Positions 17,427 to 27,163 are shown, numbered from the stretch's first letter. The stretch is 64,000 nucleotides of DNA from Streptomyces sp. NBC_00878 (GCF_026341515.1 NZ_JAPEOK010000001.1:5952001-6016000); one strand, 5' to 3'. Numbers and translations are program-made. The notes: generated from the sequence alone by a model not told the origin.

Positions 17427-18079
17427 GGAGGCAAGGACTCCGACCGCGTACGAGGACGACGACTGGGGCGGCTACGAGAGCGAGTACGAGGTCGCGTATG
17501 CGGTCGCGCACAAGGCTCTTCGCAAGGCTTTTCGAAAGGCTTTTCGAAAGGCTCTTCGCGAGGTCCTCCGCAAGGTCGTCCGCGAGGCCCTTCGTGTCGG
17601 ACCGAGGGTCTGCGACCGTCTGGACCGTGGGCGCGATCGCCGTGCTGTGCGTCGTCTTCGGTGCCCTCCTCGCCATGGGCCAAGCGGTGGTGACCCGTCA
17701 CCGCGCCGGTGGAGCGGCCGACCTTGCGGCGCTCGCGGCGGCCGATCGCTGGATGGACGGTGGTACGGAAGCCTGCGCACAGGCGGACCGGGTGGCACGG
17801 GCCCAGGGCGCCCGCGTCGTGCGGTGTGCCGTCCAGGGCGAGATCTCGGACGTCACGGTGGCGGCGGGTCGAGGACCGTTGACGGCGGAGGTGCGTGCGA
17901 GGGCGGGCCCGGCAGGGCCCGTAGGGCCTGTGGTTCCGGCCAGCCCTCCCGGACTGGCGGGGCCGATGGGACCCGCTGGCCGGGCGGGATCGGCGGGATC
18001 GGCTGGTCCCGGCGGATCCACGACGTCGGTCGGCGCGACCGGCCGACCCGTCGAGGATGTCGAGGAGGTGGGGCCGTAG
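17423..18079 (+). CDS. Rv3654c-like TadE/secretion-neighbourhood protein
   Basis: The 218-residue protein carries DRGSATVWTVGAIAVLCVVF at about residue 60, a pseudopilin-like motif followed by a membrane helix and the conserved RHRAGGAADLAALAAADRW segment. It matches the helicase/secretion neighbourhood family, and a helicase gene indeed follows on the other strand. Two parts are abnormal. The N-terminus is an Arg-rich array with RLFARLFERLFERLF repeats. The C-terminus is a collagen-like Gly-Pro-rich tail (GPAGPVGP, GPMGPAG). ATGA coupling to the TadE gene makes it the last gene of the Tad operon. Confidence 0.75.
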   Translation: MRRQGLRPRTRTTTGAATRASTRSRMRSRTRLFARLFERLFERLFARSSARSSARPFVSDRGSATVWTVGAIAVLCVVFGALLAMGQAVVTRHRAGGAADLAALAAADRWMDGGTEACAQADRVARAQGARVVRCAVQGEISDVTVAAGRGPLTAEVRARAGPAGPVGPVVPASPPGLAGPMGPAGRAGSAGSAGPGGSTTSVGATGRPVEDVEEVGP

Positions 18080-18103
18080 TCCTCAGCCCCCGCCGTAGAC
18101 CGG

Positions 18104-18213
18104 CAGGAGCCAGGAGCCAGGAGCCAGGAGCCAGGAGCCAGGAGCCAGGAGAACAGGAGCCAGGAGCCAGGAGCCAGGAGAACAGGAGACAGGAGGCGGG
18201 AGACAGGCAGCAG
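18104..18213. repeat. 7-bp tandem repeat (CCAGGAG) after the Tad operon
   Basis: About 14 copies of CCAGGAG or one-base variants fill the gap between the convergent last Tad gene and the helicase gene. It has the same 7-bp period as the repeat at 16700 but a different unit. Confidence 0.88.
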
Positions 18214-18228
18214 ACACCACACCGCGCC

Positions 18229-20772
18229 TCAGCCCTCCCCAACCTGCTCCTCCACGGCTTGCCCCTCTCCGGACGGCCCCTCTCCGGACTGCCCTTTCCC
18301 GGACTGCCCTTCCCCGGCCCGCCCCTCCGGCGCCCCCCTCAACAGCACCGTCAGCAACCGCACAGCGCCTCGCTTGTGCAACGGCTCGTTGCCGTTGCCG
18401 CACTTGGGGGACTGGATGCAGGACGGGCAGCCGGCGTCGCACTCGCAGGAGGCGATGGCCTGGTGGGTGGCGGTGAGCCACTCGCGGGCCGTGTGGAAGG
18501 CGCGCTCCGCGAAGCCCGCCCCGCCGGGGTGGCCGTCGTACACGAAGACGGTGGGCAGGAGGGTGTCCGGGTGCAGCGGGACGGAGACGCCGCCGATGTC
18601 CCAGCGGTCGCAGGTGGCGAAGAGCGGCAGCATGCCGATCGACGCGTGCTCGGCGGCGTGCAGGGCGCCGCCGAGGATCTCGGGGTTCACGCGGGCGGCG
18701 TCGAGCTGGTCCTCGGTGACCGTCCACCACACGGCCCGGGTGCGCAGCGTACGAGGAGGGAGGTCGAGTTTCGACTCGCCCAGCACTTCACCGGTGATGA
18801 CGCGACGACGCAGGAAGGAGACGACCTGGTTGGTGACTTCGACGGATCCGTAGCACAACCGGCCGTCGCCCCAGGGGACTTCGATATCCGTCTCCAGGAC
18901 GGAGATGGAGGTGGTGTCGCGGGCGACCGTCGAATATGGAGGGTTGGCCTCCGCGACCAGGGCGACGGAGTCGTCCAGGTGCAGCTTCTCCACCAGGTAC
19001 GTACGGCCCTGGTGGAGGTGGACCGCCCCTTCGTGGACGGTTGCGTGCGCGGCCGCGGCGTCGACCGTGCCCAGCAGCCGCCCGGAACCGGCCTCCACGA
19101 TCTGTACCGGACTGCCTCCGCCGCCGCGGATGTCGGCCAGGTCGGCGGCCCGCTCCCGGCGCGTCCAGTGCCATGCCTTCGTACGGCGGCGCAGCAGGTT
19201 CGCGGCCTCCAACTGCGGCAGCAGTTCGCCGGTGGCGGGACCGAAGAGGGGCAAGTCGTCGTCGGTCAGCGGCAGTTCGGAGGCCGCTGCGCACAAGTGG
19301 GGTGCGAGGACGTACGGGTTGTCGGGGTCTAGGACGGTGGACTCTACCGGCTGGTCGAACAGGGCATCGGGGTGGTGGACGAGGAACGTGTCCAGTGGGT
19401 CGTCGCGGGCGACCAGGATCGCCAGCGACCCCTGCCCGGCGCGGCCGGCGCGGCCCGCCTGCTGCCAGAGGGAGGCGCGGGTGCCCGGGTAGCCGGCGAT
19501 GACTACGGCGTCCAACCCGGAGACGTCGATGCCGAGTTCGAGGGCGGTGGTGGCGGCTAGGCCGAGGAGTTCGCCGGAGTGGAGGGCGCGTTCGAGGGCG
19601 CGGCGTTCCTCGGGGAGGTAGCCGCCGCGGTAGGCGGCCACGCGGCGGGCCAGCGAGCGGTCGATCTCGGAGAGCCGTTCCTGGGCGATCACCGAGATCA
19701 GTTCGGCCCCGCGCCGGGACCGTACGAAGGCGACCGAGCGGACGCCCTGCACGGTCAGGTCGGTGAGGAGGTCGGCGGTCTCGGCGGTGGCGGTGCGGCG
19801 GACCGGAGCGCCCTTCTCGCCGTGGAGTTCGGTGAGGGGCGGCTCCCAGAGGGCGAAAACCAGTTCGCCGCGTGGTGAGGCGTCGTCAGCGACCTCCAGC
19901 ACGGGCAGGCCGGTGAGACGGGAGGCGGCGACCGAGGGCTCGGCGGCGGTCGCCGAGGCCATGAGGAAGACGGGAGAGGAGCCGTAGCGGGCGCACAGGC
20001 GGCGCAGGCGGCGCAGCACTTGGGCGACATGGGACCCGAAGACGCCCCGGTAGGTGTGACATTCGTCAATGACGACATAGCGCAGGGCGCGCAGGAAGGA
20101 GGACCAGCGGGGATGTGACGGAAGTATCCCGCGGTGCAGCATGTCGGGGTTGGTGAGCACGTAGTTGGCGTACTGGCGTACCCATTCGCGTTCCTCGACG
20201 GGCGTGTCGCCGTCGTAGACCGCGGCGCGTACGGCATTGCCCAGGGGTTGTGAAAGTTCCTTCACGGATCGTCGCTGATCCGCTGCCAGCGCCTTCGTCG
20301 GGGCGAGGTACAGCGCGGTCGTGCCACGGCCGTTCGGCGCCTCGGAGCCGTCGAGGAGCGTCGACAGGACCGGGACGAGGTACGCCAGGGACTTCCCGGA
20401 GGCCGTGCCCGTGGAGACGATCACCGACTCGCCGTCCAGGGCGTGCTCGGCGGCGAGTGCCTGGTGGGCCCAGGGGTGTTCGATTCCCGCGGACTGCACC
20501 GCGGCGATGACCTCCGCGCGGATCCGGTCGGGCCACACGGCATGGCGACCCTCACGTGGGGGCAAGTGCTCCGTATGAGTGATGCGCGAAGCCCGGCTCG
20601 GCCCCGAGGCGAGCCGGTCCAGGATCTCGCCCGGCGCGGGGCGGGATGCGGTGTCCGTCGAGGTTCGATCGGATCGGTGATTCTTGGCCATCGGCATCGA
20701 GTGTGTCACTGGCGTGACGGACAATGGACCCAAGGCGTCGTGCACGCCTGCCGGTAAGTGATTGAATGCCAT
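18229..20772 (-). CDS. DEAD/DEAH-type helicase with DUF1998 (MrfA/YprA-like)
   Basis: The 847-residue superfamily 2 helicase has motif I VSTGTASGKSLAYLVP, motif Ia LAPTKALAADQ, motif II as DECH (VVIDECHTYRG), motif III MASATA and motif VI GRAGRAGQG. The C-terminal DUF1998 region ends with the Cys cluster CECDAGCPSCIQSPKCG, a likely zinc site. This layout is that of YprA/MrfA and the eukaryotic Hrq1 helicases, which act in repair of DNA crosslinks. The N-terminus starts at MAFNHLPAG, which I recall as conserved in streptomycetes. The C-terminal tail is a Gly/Glu repeat (GEGQSGKGQSG), again low-complexity. It is transcribed divergently from bldG. Confidence 0.88.
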   Translation of the reverse strand: MAFNHLPAGVHDALGPLSVTPVTHSMPMAKNHRSDRTSTDTASRPAPGEILDRLASGPSRASRITHTEHLPPREGRHAVWPDRIRAEVIAAVQSAGIEHPWAHQALAAEHALDGESVIVSTGTASGKSLAYLVPVLSTLLDGSEAPNGRGTTALYLAPTKALAADQRRSVKELSQPLGNAVRAAVYDGDTPVEEREWVRQYANYVLTNPDMLHRGILPSHPRWSSFLRALRYVVIDECHTYRGVFGSHVAQVLRRLRRLCARYGSSPVFLMASATAAEPSVAASRLTGLPVLEVADDASPRGELVFALWEPPLTELHGEKGAPVRRTATAETADLLTDLTVQGVRSVAFVRSRRGAELISVIAQERLSEIDRSLARRVAAYRGGYLPEERRALERALHSGELLGLAATTALELGIDVSGLDAVVIAGYPGTRASLWQQAGRAGRAGQGSLAILVARDDPLDTFLVHHPDALFDQPVESTVLDPDNPYVLAPHLCAAASELPLTDDDLPLFGPATGELLPQLEAANLLRRRTKAWHWTRRERAADLADIRGGGGSPVQIVEAGSGRLLGTVDAAAAHATVHEGAVHLHQGRTYLVEKLHLDDSVALVAEANPPYSTVARDTTSISVLETDIEVPWGDGRLCYGSVEVTNQVVSFLRRRVITGEVLGESKLDLPPRTLRTRAVWWTVTEDQLDAARVNPEILGGALHAAEHASIGMLPLFATCDRWDIGGVSVPLHPDTLLPTVFVYDGHPGGAGFAERAFHTAREWLTATHQAIASCECDAGCPSCIQSPKCGNGNEPLHKRGAVRLLTVLLRGAPEGRAGEGQSGKGQSGEGPSGEGQAVEEQVGEG

Positions 20773-20852
20773 CGCGGCTGGCGAACCGTCCCGGGGGCTC
20801 TGCCGAGGTGTCCCTTGGGATGACCGCTCGATAGCAAGGTGCTGGAGGATCC

Positions 20853-21194
20853 GTGGACCTGTCCCTGTCGACCCGTACCGTCGGCGATCGTACGGTCGTC
20901 GAGGTCGGTGGCGAAATCGATGTATATACCGCGCCCAAGCTGCGCGAGCAGTTGGTCGAGCTGGTGAACGACGGCAGTTTCCACCTTGTCGTCGACATGG
21001 AGGGAGTCGACTTCCTCGACTCCACCGGGCTCGGCGTTCTGGTCGGCGGCCTCAAGCGGGTGCGTGCCCATGAGGGCTCGCTCCGGCTCGTCTGCAACCA
21101 GGAGCGCATTCTGAAGATCTTCCGCATCACCGGCCTCACCAAGGTGTTCCCGATCCACACCTCGGTCGAGGAAGCGGTGGCGGCCACCGACTGA
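20853..21194 (+). CDS. bldG: Anti-sigma factor antagonist BldG
   Basis: The 113-residue STAS-domain protein has the phosphorylation site S57 in [15 protein letters not shown]. BldG is the anti-sigma antagonist needed for aerial growth and antibiotic production in Streptomyces; when unphosphorylated it sequesters anti-sigma factors. The GTG start ([13 protein letters not shown]) follows a GAGGATCC ribosome site. The downstream ATPase gene, 151 bp away, is the usual partner encoded with it. The assignment rests on near-complete recognition of the family sequence and the conserved order helicase-bldG-ATPase-hppA. Confidence 0.95.
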
Positions 21195-21345
21195 CCGGCC
21201 GCGGTCCGGCCCGTCCCTGACTGGCCGGTCAGCGACCGACAGCCGGATCCCGGGCCGTGCCCGGGAGGCAGAAGTCAATGGAGGGGGGTCCAGGTCTCGG
21301 CGACCCGGCCCCCCGACCGCACGCCCGTAGTTCCGAGGGGGATGC

Positions 21346-21789
21346 ATGGCCACCGTTGAACTCCGCTTCAGCGCGCTGCCCGAGCACGTCAGGACCGCCC
21401 GACTGGTGGCGGCAGCGGTGGCGCGCAGGGCCGGAGTGGACGAGGCCGTTCTCGACGAGGTCAGGCTCGCCGTCGGCGAGGCCTGCACTCGGGCCGTCGG
21501 CCTGCACCAGAGCGGCGGAATCTCGGCGCCGGTGCGGGTGTCGCTGATCGAGGAGGAGAAGCAGTTCTCCATCGAGGTCGGCGACGAGGCCCCGCACACG
21601 GTTCCCGGCGACAAGACGTCGGGCGCCCATGGCGGAGCCGAAGACGCGGACGTCGAGACCGAGGAGGACGAGATGGGCCTCGCGGTCATCAGCGGCCTCG
21701 TCGACGACGTGGAAGTGACCGCCGGTGAGAACGGCGGCCTGATCAGGATGAGCTGGCCCACCACGCCGCCGGCCGCGCTCGTTCCCTGA
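21346..21789 (+). CDS. RsbW-like ATP-binding protein partner of BldG
   Basis: The 147-residue protein has a single HATPase_c fold of the anti-sigma kinase type. The N-box appears as LDEVRLAVGEACTRAVG, where the usual Asn of EAxxNA is replaced. The G1-like part is EMGLAVISGLVDDVEV. The altered N-box suggests weak or absent kinase activity. A Glu/Asp-rich insert (about 100-115) precedes the last motif. It is the conserved gene downstream of bldG and is presumably co-transcribed with it. A strong terminator follows. Confidence 0.82.
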   Translation: MATVELRFSALPEHVRTARLVAAAVARRAGVDEAVLDEVRLAVGEACTRAVGLHQSGGISAPVRVSLIEEEKQFSIEVGDEAPHTVPGDKTSGAHGGAEDADVETEEDEMGLAVISGLVDDVEVTAGENGGLIRMSWPTTPPAALVP

Positions 21790-21816
21790 TCGACCCCCTG
21801 GTACTGCCCCAACCTG

Positions 21817-21851
21817 TGCGAAAGGGCCCTGCTCAGCAGGGCCCTTTCGCA
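21817..21851 (+). terminator. Near-perfect palindromic terminator of the bldG operon
   Basis: Two 17-bp complementary arms around a single central base lie 28 bp after the stop codon. The right arm includes CCCTTTCGC. Confidence 0.85.
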
Positions 21852-22224
21852 TGCCCGGACCGGCCTGGACATCCTGCCCGGCCCTGTCCGGACCTGCGAA
21901 CCTGTCCCCTTCCGGACCTCCTGCCCGGCCCCTTCCGGACCTCATGAGCGGTCCTCTTCGGATCAAGCTCCGCGTTTTCGTGAATGAATTCACTATCCGG
22001 ATTACGATCAACAATACGATCGTCTTTACGCCACGCCGGGCGCCGATGGATCACGCGTCAATGCTTTTGAGGCATTACCGCTTTCGGGTTCCGTGATGGC
22101 CCGTGGATCATTTGCTCAAGAGCATGTGAAGGCTGATTCCACTTACCGCGCACTGTTTTGATCAGGTTCCGGTACCTACAATCCGTCCACATCTTGAGCT
22201 CGGTCCAAGCGTCAAGGAGGACGA
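21852..22224. other. Upstream region of hppA
   Basis: No gene is visible. Bases 21860-21950 contain imperfect CCGGACCT-type repeats. Bases 21965-22150 are AT-rich for this genome and probably hold the hppA promoter. CAAGGAGGACG directly before the hppA ATG is a near-consensus ribosome site. Confidence 0.5.
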
Positions 22225-24630
22225 ATGGCGGGGCTTTCTACCCCTCATCAGTTTGACCAACCCACAACCTTCGCAGCCGCAGTACTGACCGACGACAACC
22301 GTCTCATCGTGATGGTCATCGCGGCCGTCGCCCTTGCGGCGCTTGTCGTCGCCGGGGTCCTGGTACGCCAGGTACTCGCGGCGGGCGAGGGCACCGAGAG
22401 CATGAAGAAGATCGCGGTGGCGATCCAGGAGGGCGCGAATGCCTACCTGGGCCGGCAGATGCGCACACTCGGCGTTTTCGCCGTCGTGGTGTTCTTCCTG
22501 CTCATGCTGCTGCCCGCGGACGACTGGAATCAGCGCGCCGGACGATCGGTCTTCTTCTTGATCGGCGCGGCGTTCTCGGCGACCACCGGCTATATCGGCA
22601 TGTGGCTCGCCGTACGCAGTAACGTCCGCGTGGCCGCCGCGGCCCGGGAAGCGACTCCGGCAGAGGGTGAGCCCGAAAAGGATCTCACCGCCGTCTCGCA
22701 CAAAGCCATGAAGATCGCTTTCCGCACGGGCGGCGTCGTCGGCATGTTCACCGTGGGGCTCGGACTCCTTGGTGCGTCCTGTGTGGTTCTCGTCTACGCG
22801 GCCGACGCGCCCAAGGTCCTGGAGGGCTTCGGTCTCGGTGCCGCGCTGATCGCCATGTTCATGCGTGTCGGCGGTGGCATCTTCACCAAGGCCGCCGACG
22901 TCGGCGCCGACCTGGTCGGCAAGGTCGAGCAGGGCATTCCGGAGGACGACCCGCGCAATGCCGCGACCATCGCGGACAACGTGGGCGACAACGTCGGCGA
23001 CTGCGCCGGCATGGCCGCCGACCTCTTCGAGTCGTACGCCGTCACGCTCGTCGCCGCGCTGATCCTCGGCAAGGCGGCGTTCGGTGACTCCGGGCTCGCC
23101 TTCCCGCTGATCGTGCCCGCGATCGGCGTACTCACCGCGATGGTAGGCATCTTCGCCGTGGCTCCGCGCCGTGCGGACCGCAGCGGGATGAGCGCCATCA
23201 ACCGCGGCTTCTTCATCTCCGCGGCGATCTCGCTGGTGCTCGTGGCCGCGGCGGTCTACGCCTATCTGCCGTCCACGTACGCCGACTTGGACGGCGTCAC
23301 GGACGATGCCATCCTCGGCCACTCCGGCGACCCGCGGATCCTCGCGCTCGTCGCGGTCGCCATCGGTATCGTCCTGGCCGCGCTGATCCAGCAGCTGACC
23401 GGCTACTTCACCGAGACGACCCGGCGTCCCGTACGGGACATCGGCAAGACCTCGCTCACCGGCCCGGCCACGGTCGTCCTCGCCGGTATCTCGCTCGGTC
23501 TGGAATCGGCCGTCTACACCGCCCTGTTGATCGGCCTCGGCGTGTACGGGGCCTTCCTGCTCGGCGGTACGTCCATCATGCTGGCGCTCTTCGCGGTGGC
23601 CCTGGCCGGTACCGGTCTGCTCACCACGGTCGGTGTCATCGTCGCCATGGACACCTTCGGTCCGGTCTCCGACAACGCGCAGGGCATCGCCGAGATGTCC
23701 GGCGACGTCGAGGGCGCAGGCGCGCAGGTGCTCACCGACCTGGACGCCGTCGGCAACACCACCAAGGCCATCACCAAGGGCATCGCCATCGCCACCGCGG
23801 TACTGGCGGCGGCGGCGCTCTTCGGCTCGTACCGCGACGCGATCCTCACGGCCGCGAACGAAGTGGGCGAGAAGGTCTCCGGCGAGGGCGCGCCGATGAA
23901 CCTGATGATGGACATCTCACAGCCCAACAACCTGGTCGGGCTCATCGCGGGCGCCGCGGTCGTCTTCCTCTTCTCGGGGCTGGCGATCAACGCGGTGTCA
24001 CGGTCCGCCGGGGCCGTGGTCTACGAGGTGCGGCGGCAGTTCCGCGAGCACCCCGGGATCATGGACTACACCGAGAAGCCCGAGTACGGGCGCGTCGTCG
24101 ACATCTGCACCAAGGACGCGCTGCGCGAGCTGACCACGCCGGGTCTGCTCGCCGTACTGACGCCGATCGCGATCGGCTTCACGCTCGGGGTCGGCGCGCT
24201 CGGCTCGTTCCTCGCGGGCGCCATCGGCACCGGGACGCTGATGGCCGTCTTCCTAGCCAACTCCGGCGGCGCGTGGGACAACGCGAAGAAACTCGTCGAG
24301 GACGGCCACCACGGCGGCAAGGGCAGCGAGGCCCATGCCGCGACGGTGATCGGCGACACGATCGGCGACCCCTTCAAGGACACCGCGGGGCCGGCGATCA
24401 ACCCTCTCCTGAAGGTGATGAACCTGGTGGCGCTGCTCATCGCGCCCGCGGTGGTCAAATTCAGCTACGGCGAGGACAAGAGCGTGGGCATGCGGGTCCT
24501 CATCGCGGTGCTCTCGCTCGCCGTCATCGTGGGCGCGGTGTACGTGTCCAAGCGGCGCGGGATCGCCGTGGGTGACGAAGGCGACTCCGAGCGGGTGGCC
24601 AAGTCGGTGGATCCGGCGGTGGTTTCGTAG
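22225..24630 (+). CDS. hppA: Membrane-bound proton-translocating pyrophosphatase
   Basis: The 801-residue integral membrane protein has about 16 hydrophobic segments and couples pyrophosphate hydrolysis to proton export. Family motifs are present: TKAADVGADLVGKVE, IPEDDPRNAATIADNVGDNVGD in the catalytic loop, and the C-terminal GDTIGDPFKDTAGP. Residue K514 in GNTTKAITKG is the lysine found in potassium-independent enzymes, where potassium-dependent ones have alanine, so the enzyme should not need K+. It is monocistronic, with its own promoter region and a hairpin terminator. Confidence 0.96.
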   Translation: MAGLSTPHQFDQPTTFAAAVLTDDNRLIVMVIAAVALAALVVAGVLVRQVLAAGEGTESMKKIAVAIQEGANAYLGRQMRTLGVFAVVVFFLLMLLPADDWNQRAGRSVFFLIGAAFSATTGYIGMWLAVRSNVRVAAAAREATPAEGEPEKDLTAVSHKAMKIAFRTGGVVGMFTVGLGLLGASCVVLVYAADAPKVLEGFGLGAALIAMFMRVGGGIFTKAADVGADLVGKVEQGIPEDDPRNAATIADNVGDNVGDCAGMAADLFESYAVTLVAALILGKAAFGDSGLAFPLIVPAIGVLTAMVGIFAVAPRRADRSGMSAINRGFFISAAISLVLVAAAVYAYLPSTYADLDGVTDDAILGHSGDPRILALVAVAIGIVLAALIQQLTGYFTETTRRPVRDIGKTSLTGPATVVLAGISLGLESAVYTALLIGLGVYGAFLLGGTSIMLALFAVALAGTGLLTTVGVIVAMDTFGPVSDNAQGIAEMSGDVEGAGAQVLTDLDAVGNTTKAITKGIAIATAVLAAAALFGSYRDAILTAANEVGEKVSGEGAPMNLMMDISQPNNLVGLIAGAAVVFLFSGLAINAVSRSAGAVVYEVRRQFREHPGIMDYTEKPEYGRVVDICTKDALRELTTPGLLAVLTPIAIGFTLGVGALGSFLAGAIGTGTLMAVFLANSGGAWDNAKKLVEDGHHGGKGSEAHAATVIGDTIGDPFKDTAGPAINPLLKVMNLVALLIAPAVVKFSYGEDKSVGMRVLIAVLSLAVIVGAVYVSKRRGIAVGDEGDSERVAKSVDPAVVS

Positions 24631-24691
24631 GCACCGGACAGCCACTGGGTGGCCGGCCGGGCGATTGCCTGGTCGGGTTCCGCTCAACGGG

Positions 24692-24727
24692 CGGGCGGGC
24701 GGCGCGTATTGACGTGCCGTCCGCCCG
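24692..24727 (+). terminator. Hairpin terminator of hppA
   Basis: A 16-bp stem with two G-U pairs and an ATTG loop lies 62 bp after the stop codon. Confidence 0.75.
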
Positions 24728-24874
24728 CCGGTGTGTGTTCACGCCCTGTTCGTGAGCCTTCTCTCGCTTGGTGCAAATGGCTGCAATAGCGGATAAAGTG
24801 GACCTTCGTCACGCTGGTGTCGCCCACTCGGCGTGTATGTTCCGGGGCCGAGGGCCATGGAAGGGACCAATCCG

Positions 24875-25447
24875 GTGAACGAGAAGCTCGCGGCCGCACT
24901 GTCCGGCGGTGCGGTACTGGTACTGGCGCTGTCGGGATGCAGCAGTGACGACAGCAGCGACAAGCTGAACTCCTGGGCCAAGCAGGTGTGTGACGCGGTG
25001 CAGCCGCAGGCGGGGAAGATCGAGGCCGCCAATACCTCGATCCAGCAGCAGACCTCGGACAACAGCACCCCGGCGGACGTCCAGAAGACCGACGCCCAGG
25101 CCTTCCAGGACATGTCCGACGCCTACAAGGCGATCGGCGCTGCCGTGGACGAGGCCGGGGCGCCCGACGTCGACGACGGCGAGAAGAAGCAGAAGGACGC
25201 CGTCACCGAGCTGAACACCATCTCCTCGTCGTACGCCGCTCTCAAGAAGCAGGTCGACGACCTCGACACGAAGGACCAGGCGAAGTTCGCCGACGGGCTC
25301 AAGGGGATCGCCACCCAGCTCGACAAACTGAGCCAGAGCGGCAACAACGCCCTCAAGAAGCTGGAGGAGGGCGACGTGGGCAAGGCGATGGCCAAGCAGG
25401 AGAGCTGCAAGTCCGCCACTGGGTCGCCGTCGGCCAGCAAGGCCTGA
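24875..25447 (+). CDS. Small secreted lipoprotein, function unknown
   Basis: The 190-residue protein has a signal peptide (NEKLAAALSGGAVLVLALSGC) with lipobox LSGC and a mature part that is hydrophilic and strongly helical. The mature part has a charged heptad-like stretch (VTELNTISSSYAALKKQVDDL) suggestive of a coiled coil. A single later Cys (ESCKS) could pair with CDAV near the start of the mature part. I chose GTG at 24875 because a GGAAGGG ribosome site lies 9 bp before it. The family is widespread next to hppA in Streptomyces; no function is known to me. Confidence 0.75.
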   Translation: MNEKLAAALSGGAVLVLALSGCSSDDSSDKLNSWAKQVCDAVQPQAGKIEAANTSIQQQTSDNSTPADVQKTDAQAFQDMSDAYKAIGAAVDEAGAPDVDDGEKKQKDAVTELNTISSSYAALKKQVDDLDTKDQAKFADGLKGIATQLDKLSQSGNNALKKLEEGDVGKAMAKQESCKSATGSPSASKA

Positions 25448-25520
25448 GGAACGGACGAGACCTCCCAAGGGGCGCCCCCTGAGGCCGTCCCCTGGGGCAG
25501 CGATCGTTCGTCAACCGAAA

Positions 25521-25552
25521 GAGGGCCCGGTACGCGCGCGTGCCGGGCCCTC
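25521..25552 (+). terminator. Hairpin terminator after the lipoprotein gene
   Basis: The arms are 15 bp with one G-U pair and a 2-base centre, built on GAGGGCCCGG and CCGGGCCCTC. It lies between the lipoprotein and methyltransferase genes. Confidence 0.75.
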
Positions 25553-25642
25553 GGCATGGGGCCACAGCCGCTTTCCCCAGCCGTCGACTCCGTCTGTCCA
25601 CAGGGCGCGCGCCACGACGGTGCGAGCGGACACAATGGAGGC

Positions 25643-27163
25643 GTGAGTAACAGCAGCCTGCCACCGTTGCCCTCGTCCGACCGCACCGACGTCACCGCAC
25701 GGCTGCGGGACGCCCTCCTGGGCGCCTCCTTCAGCGCCGACGGGCTGCTCGACCTGCTCGGCGCCCCCGCGTACGCGGCGCTGGCCCGCAGCGAGACCGT
25801 GCCCGCGCTCCGGGCCACCCGGGGCGACTCGCCGCTGGAGGCGCTCGTCCGGCTGTTCCTGCTGCAGCAGCCCGTGCCGCACGCGCGCGTGGCGGACGTC
25901 CTGCCGGTGGCGGACTGCCTGGAGAGCGGCTGGCTGACCCGGACCGGCGGGGACGAGGTCGCGGCGACGGTCGACGTACGGCCGTACGGCGGACCGGGCG
26001 GCGAGGACTGGTTCATCGTCTCGGACCTCGGCTGCGCGGTCGGCGGCGCCGGCGGCATCGGCAGCCGTGACGAAGCGGTCGTACTCGGTGTGGGCGGCGC
26101 GTCCATGACGCTCGCGGGCATCACGGTGCGTACGCCGGTGGGCTCGGCCCTCGACCTCGGTACCGGCTCCGGAATCCAGGCCCTGCACGCCGTCCAGCAC
26201 GCGACGCGCGTGACCGCGACCGACCTCAACCCCCGCGCGCTGCACGTCACCGCGCTCACGCTCGCCCTGTCCGGCGCCCCGGCGGCGGACCTGCGCGAGG
26301 GCTCCCTCTTCGCACCGGTGGCCGACGACGAGACGTACGACCTGATCGTCTCCAACCCGCCCTTCGTGATCTCTCCCGGCGCCCGGCTCACGTACCGCGA
26401 CGGCGGGATGGGCGGGGACGATCTGTGCCGCACGCTCGTTCAGGAGGCGGGCGACCGGCTGAACGACGGGGGGTACGCGCAGTTCCTCGCCAACTGGCAG
26501 CACGTGGAGGGCGAGGACTGGCAGGACCGGCTGCGGTCCTGGGTGCCGCGCGGCTGCGACGCGTGGATCGTGCAGCGCGAGGTCCAGGACGTCACGCAGT
26601 ACGCCGAGCTGTGGCTGCGGGACGCGGGCGACCACCGCTCCGACCCGGTGGAGTACCAGGCGCGGTACGACGCGTGGCTGGACGAGTTCGAGGCGCGGAA
26701 GGTGAAGTCCGTCGGCTTCGGCTGGATCACCCTGCGCAAGTCGGCGGCCGCACAGCCCTCGGTCGTTGTCGAGGAGTGGCCGCACCCCGTCGAGCAGCCG
26801 CTCGGCGACACCGTGCGCGCGCACTTCGACCGTGTCGACTATCTGCGGGCGCACGACGACGCGGCGCTGCTCGCCGGGCACTTCATGCTCGCGGGCGAGG
26901 TCGTGCAGGAGCAGGTCGGGCTGCCCGGCGCCGAGGACCCCGAGCACGTCGTGCTGCGCCAGCACCGCGGGATGCGGCGGGCCACGAAGGTGGACACGGT
27001 CGGCGCGGGTTTCGCGGGCGTCTGCGACGGCACGCTGAGCGCGGGCCGGATCCTGGACGCCATCGCCCAACTGGTCGGAGAGGACCCGGTATTGCTCCGG
27101 GACCGCACCCCTTCCCAGATCCGGCTGCTGGTCGAACAGGGGTTCCTTGAGCCTGCCCGGTGA
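25643..27163 (+). CDS. SAM-dependent methyltransferase, PrmC/HemK-like
   Basis: The 506-residue protein has a helical N-terminal part (about 1-150) and a class I methyltransferase core. The SAM loop is SALDLGTGSGIQALHA, the acidic loop follows in TATDLNPRAL, and the catalytic tetrapeptide is NPPF (LIVSNPPFVI). The NPPF/Y motif marks enzymes that methylate amide or exocyclic amino nitrogen, such as release-factor glutamine or rRNA adenine/guanine, so the substrate is a nitrogen in protein or nucleic acid. GTG at 25643 follows a TGGAGG ribosome site. It is larger than PrmC itself (about 280), so it is a distinct actinobacterial subfamily. Confidence 0.82.
   Translation: MSNSSLPPLPSSDRTDVTARLRDALLGASFSADGLLDLLGAPAYAALARSETVPALRATRGDSPLEALVRLFLLQQPVPHARVADVLPVADCLESGWLTRTGGDEVAATVDVRPYGGPGGEDWFIVSDLGCAVGGAGGIGSRDEAVVLGVGGASMTLAGITVRTPVGSALDLGTGSGIQALHAVQHATRVTATDLNPRALHVTALTLALSGAPAADLREGSLFAPVADDETYDLIVSNPPFVISPGARLTYRDGGMGGDDLCRTLVQEAGDRLNDGGYAQFLANWQHVEGEDWQDRLRSWVPRGCDAWIVQREVQDVTQYAELWLRDAGDHRSDPVEYQARYDAWLDEFEARKVKSVGFGWITLRKSAAAQPSVVVEEWPHPVEQPLGDTVRAHFDRVDYLRAHDDAALLAGHFMLAGEVVQEQVGLPGAEDPEHVVLRQHRGMRRATKVDTVGAGFAGVCDGTLSAGRILDAIAQLVGEDPVLLRDRTPSQIRLLVEQGFLEPAR

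Noticed and set aside
18104..18213. Possible CRISPR-like array
   Set aside because: The unit is only 7 bp, there are no unique spacers, and no cas genes are present.
25594..25602. DnaA-box-like CTGTCCACA near the methyltransferase gene
   Set aside because: A single isolated 9-mer without neighbouring boxes; expected by chance in this length.
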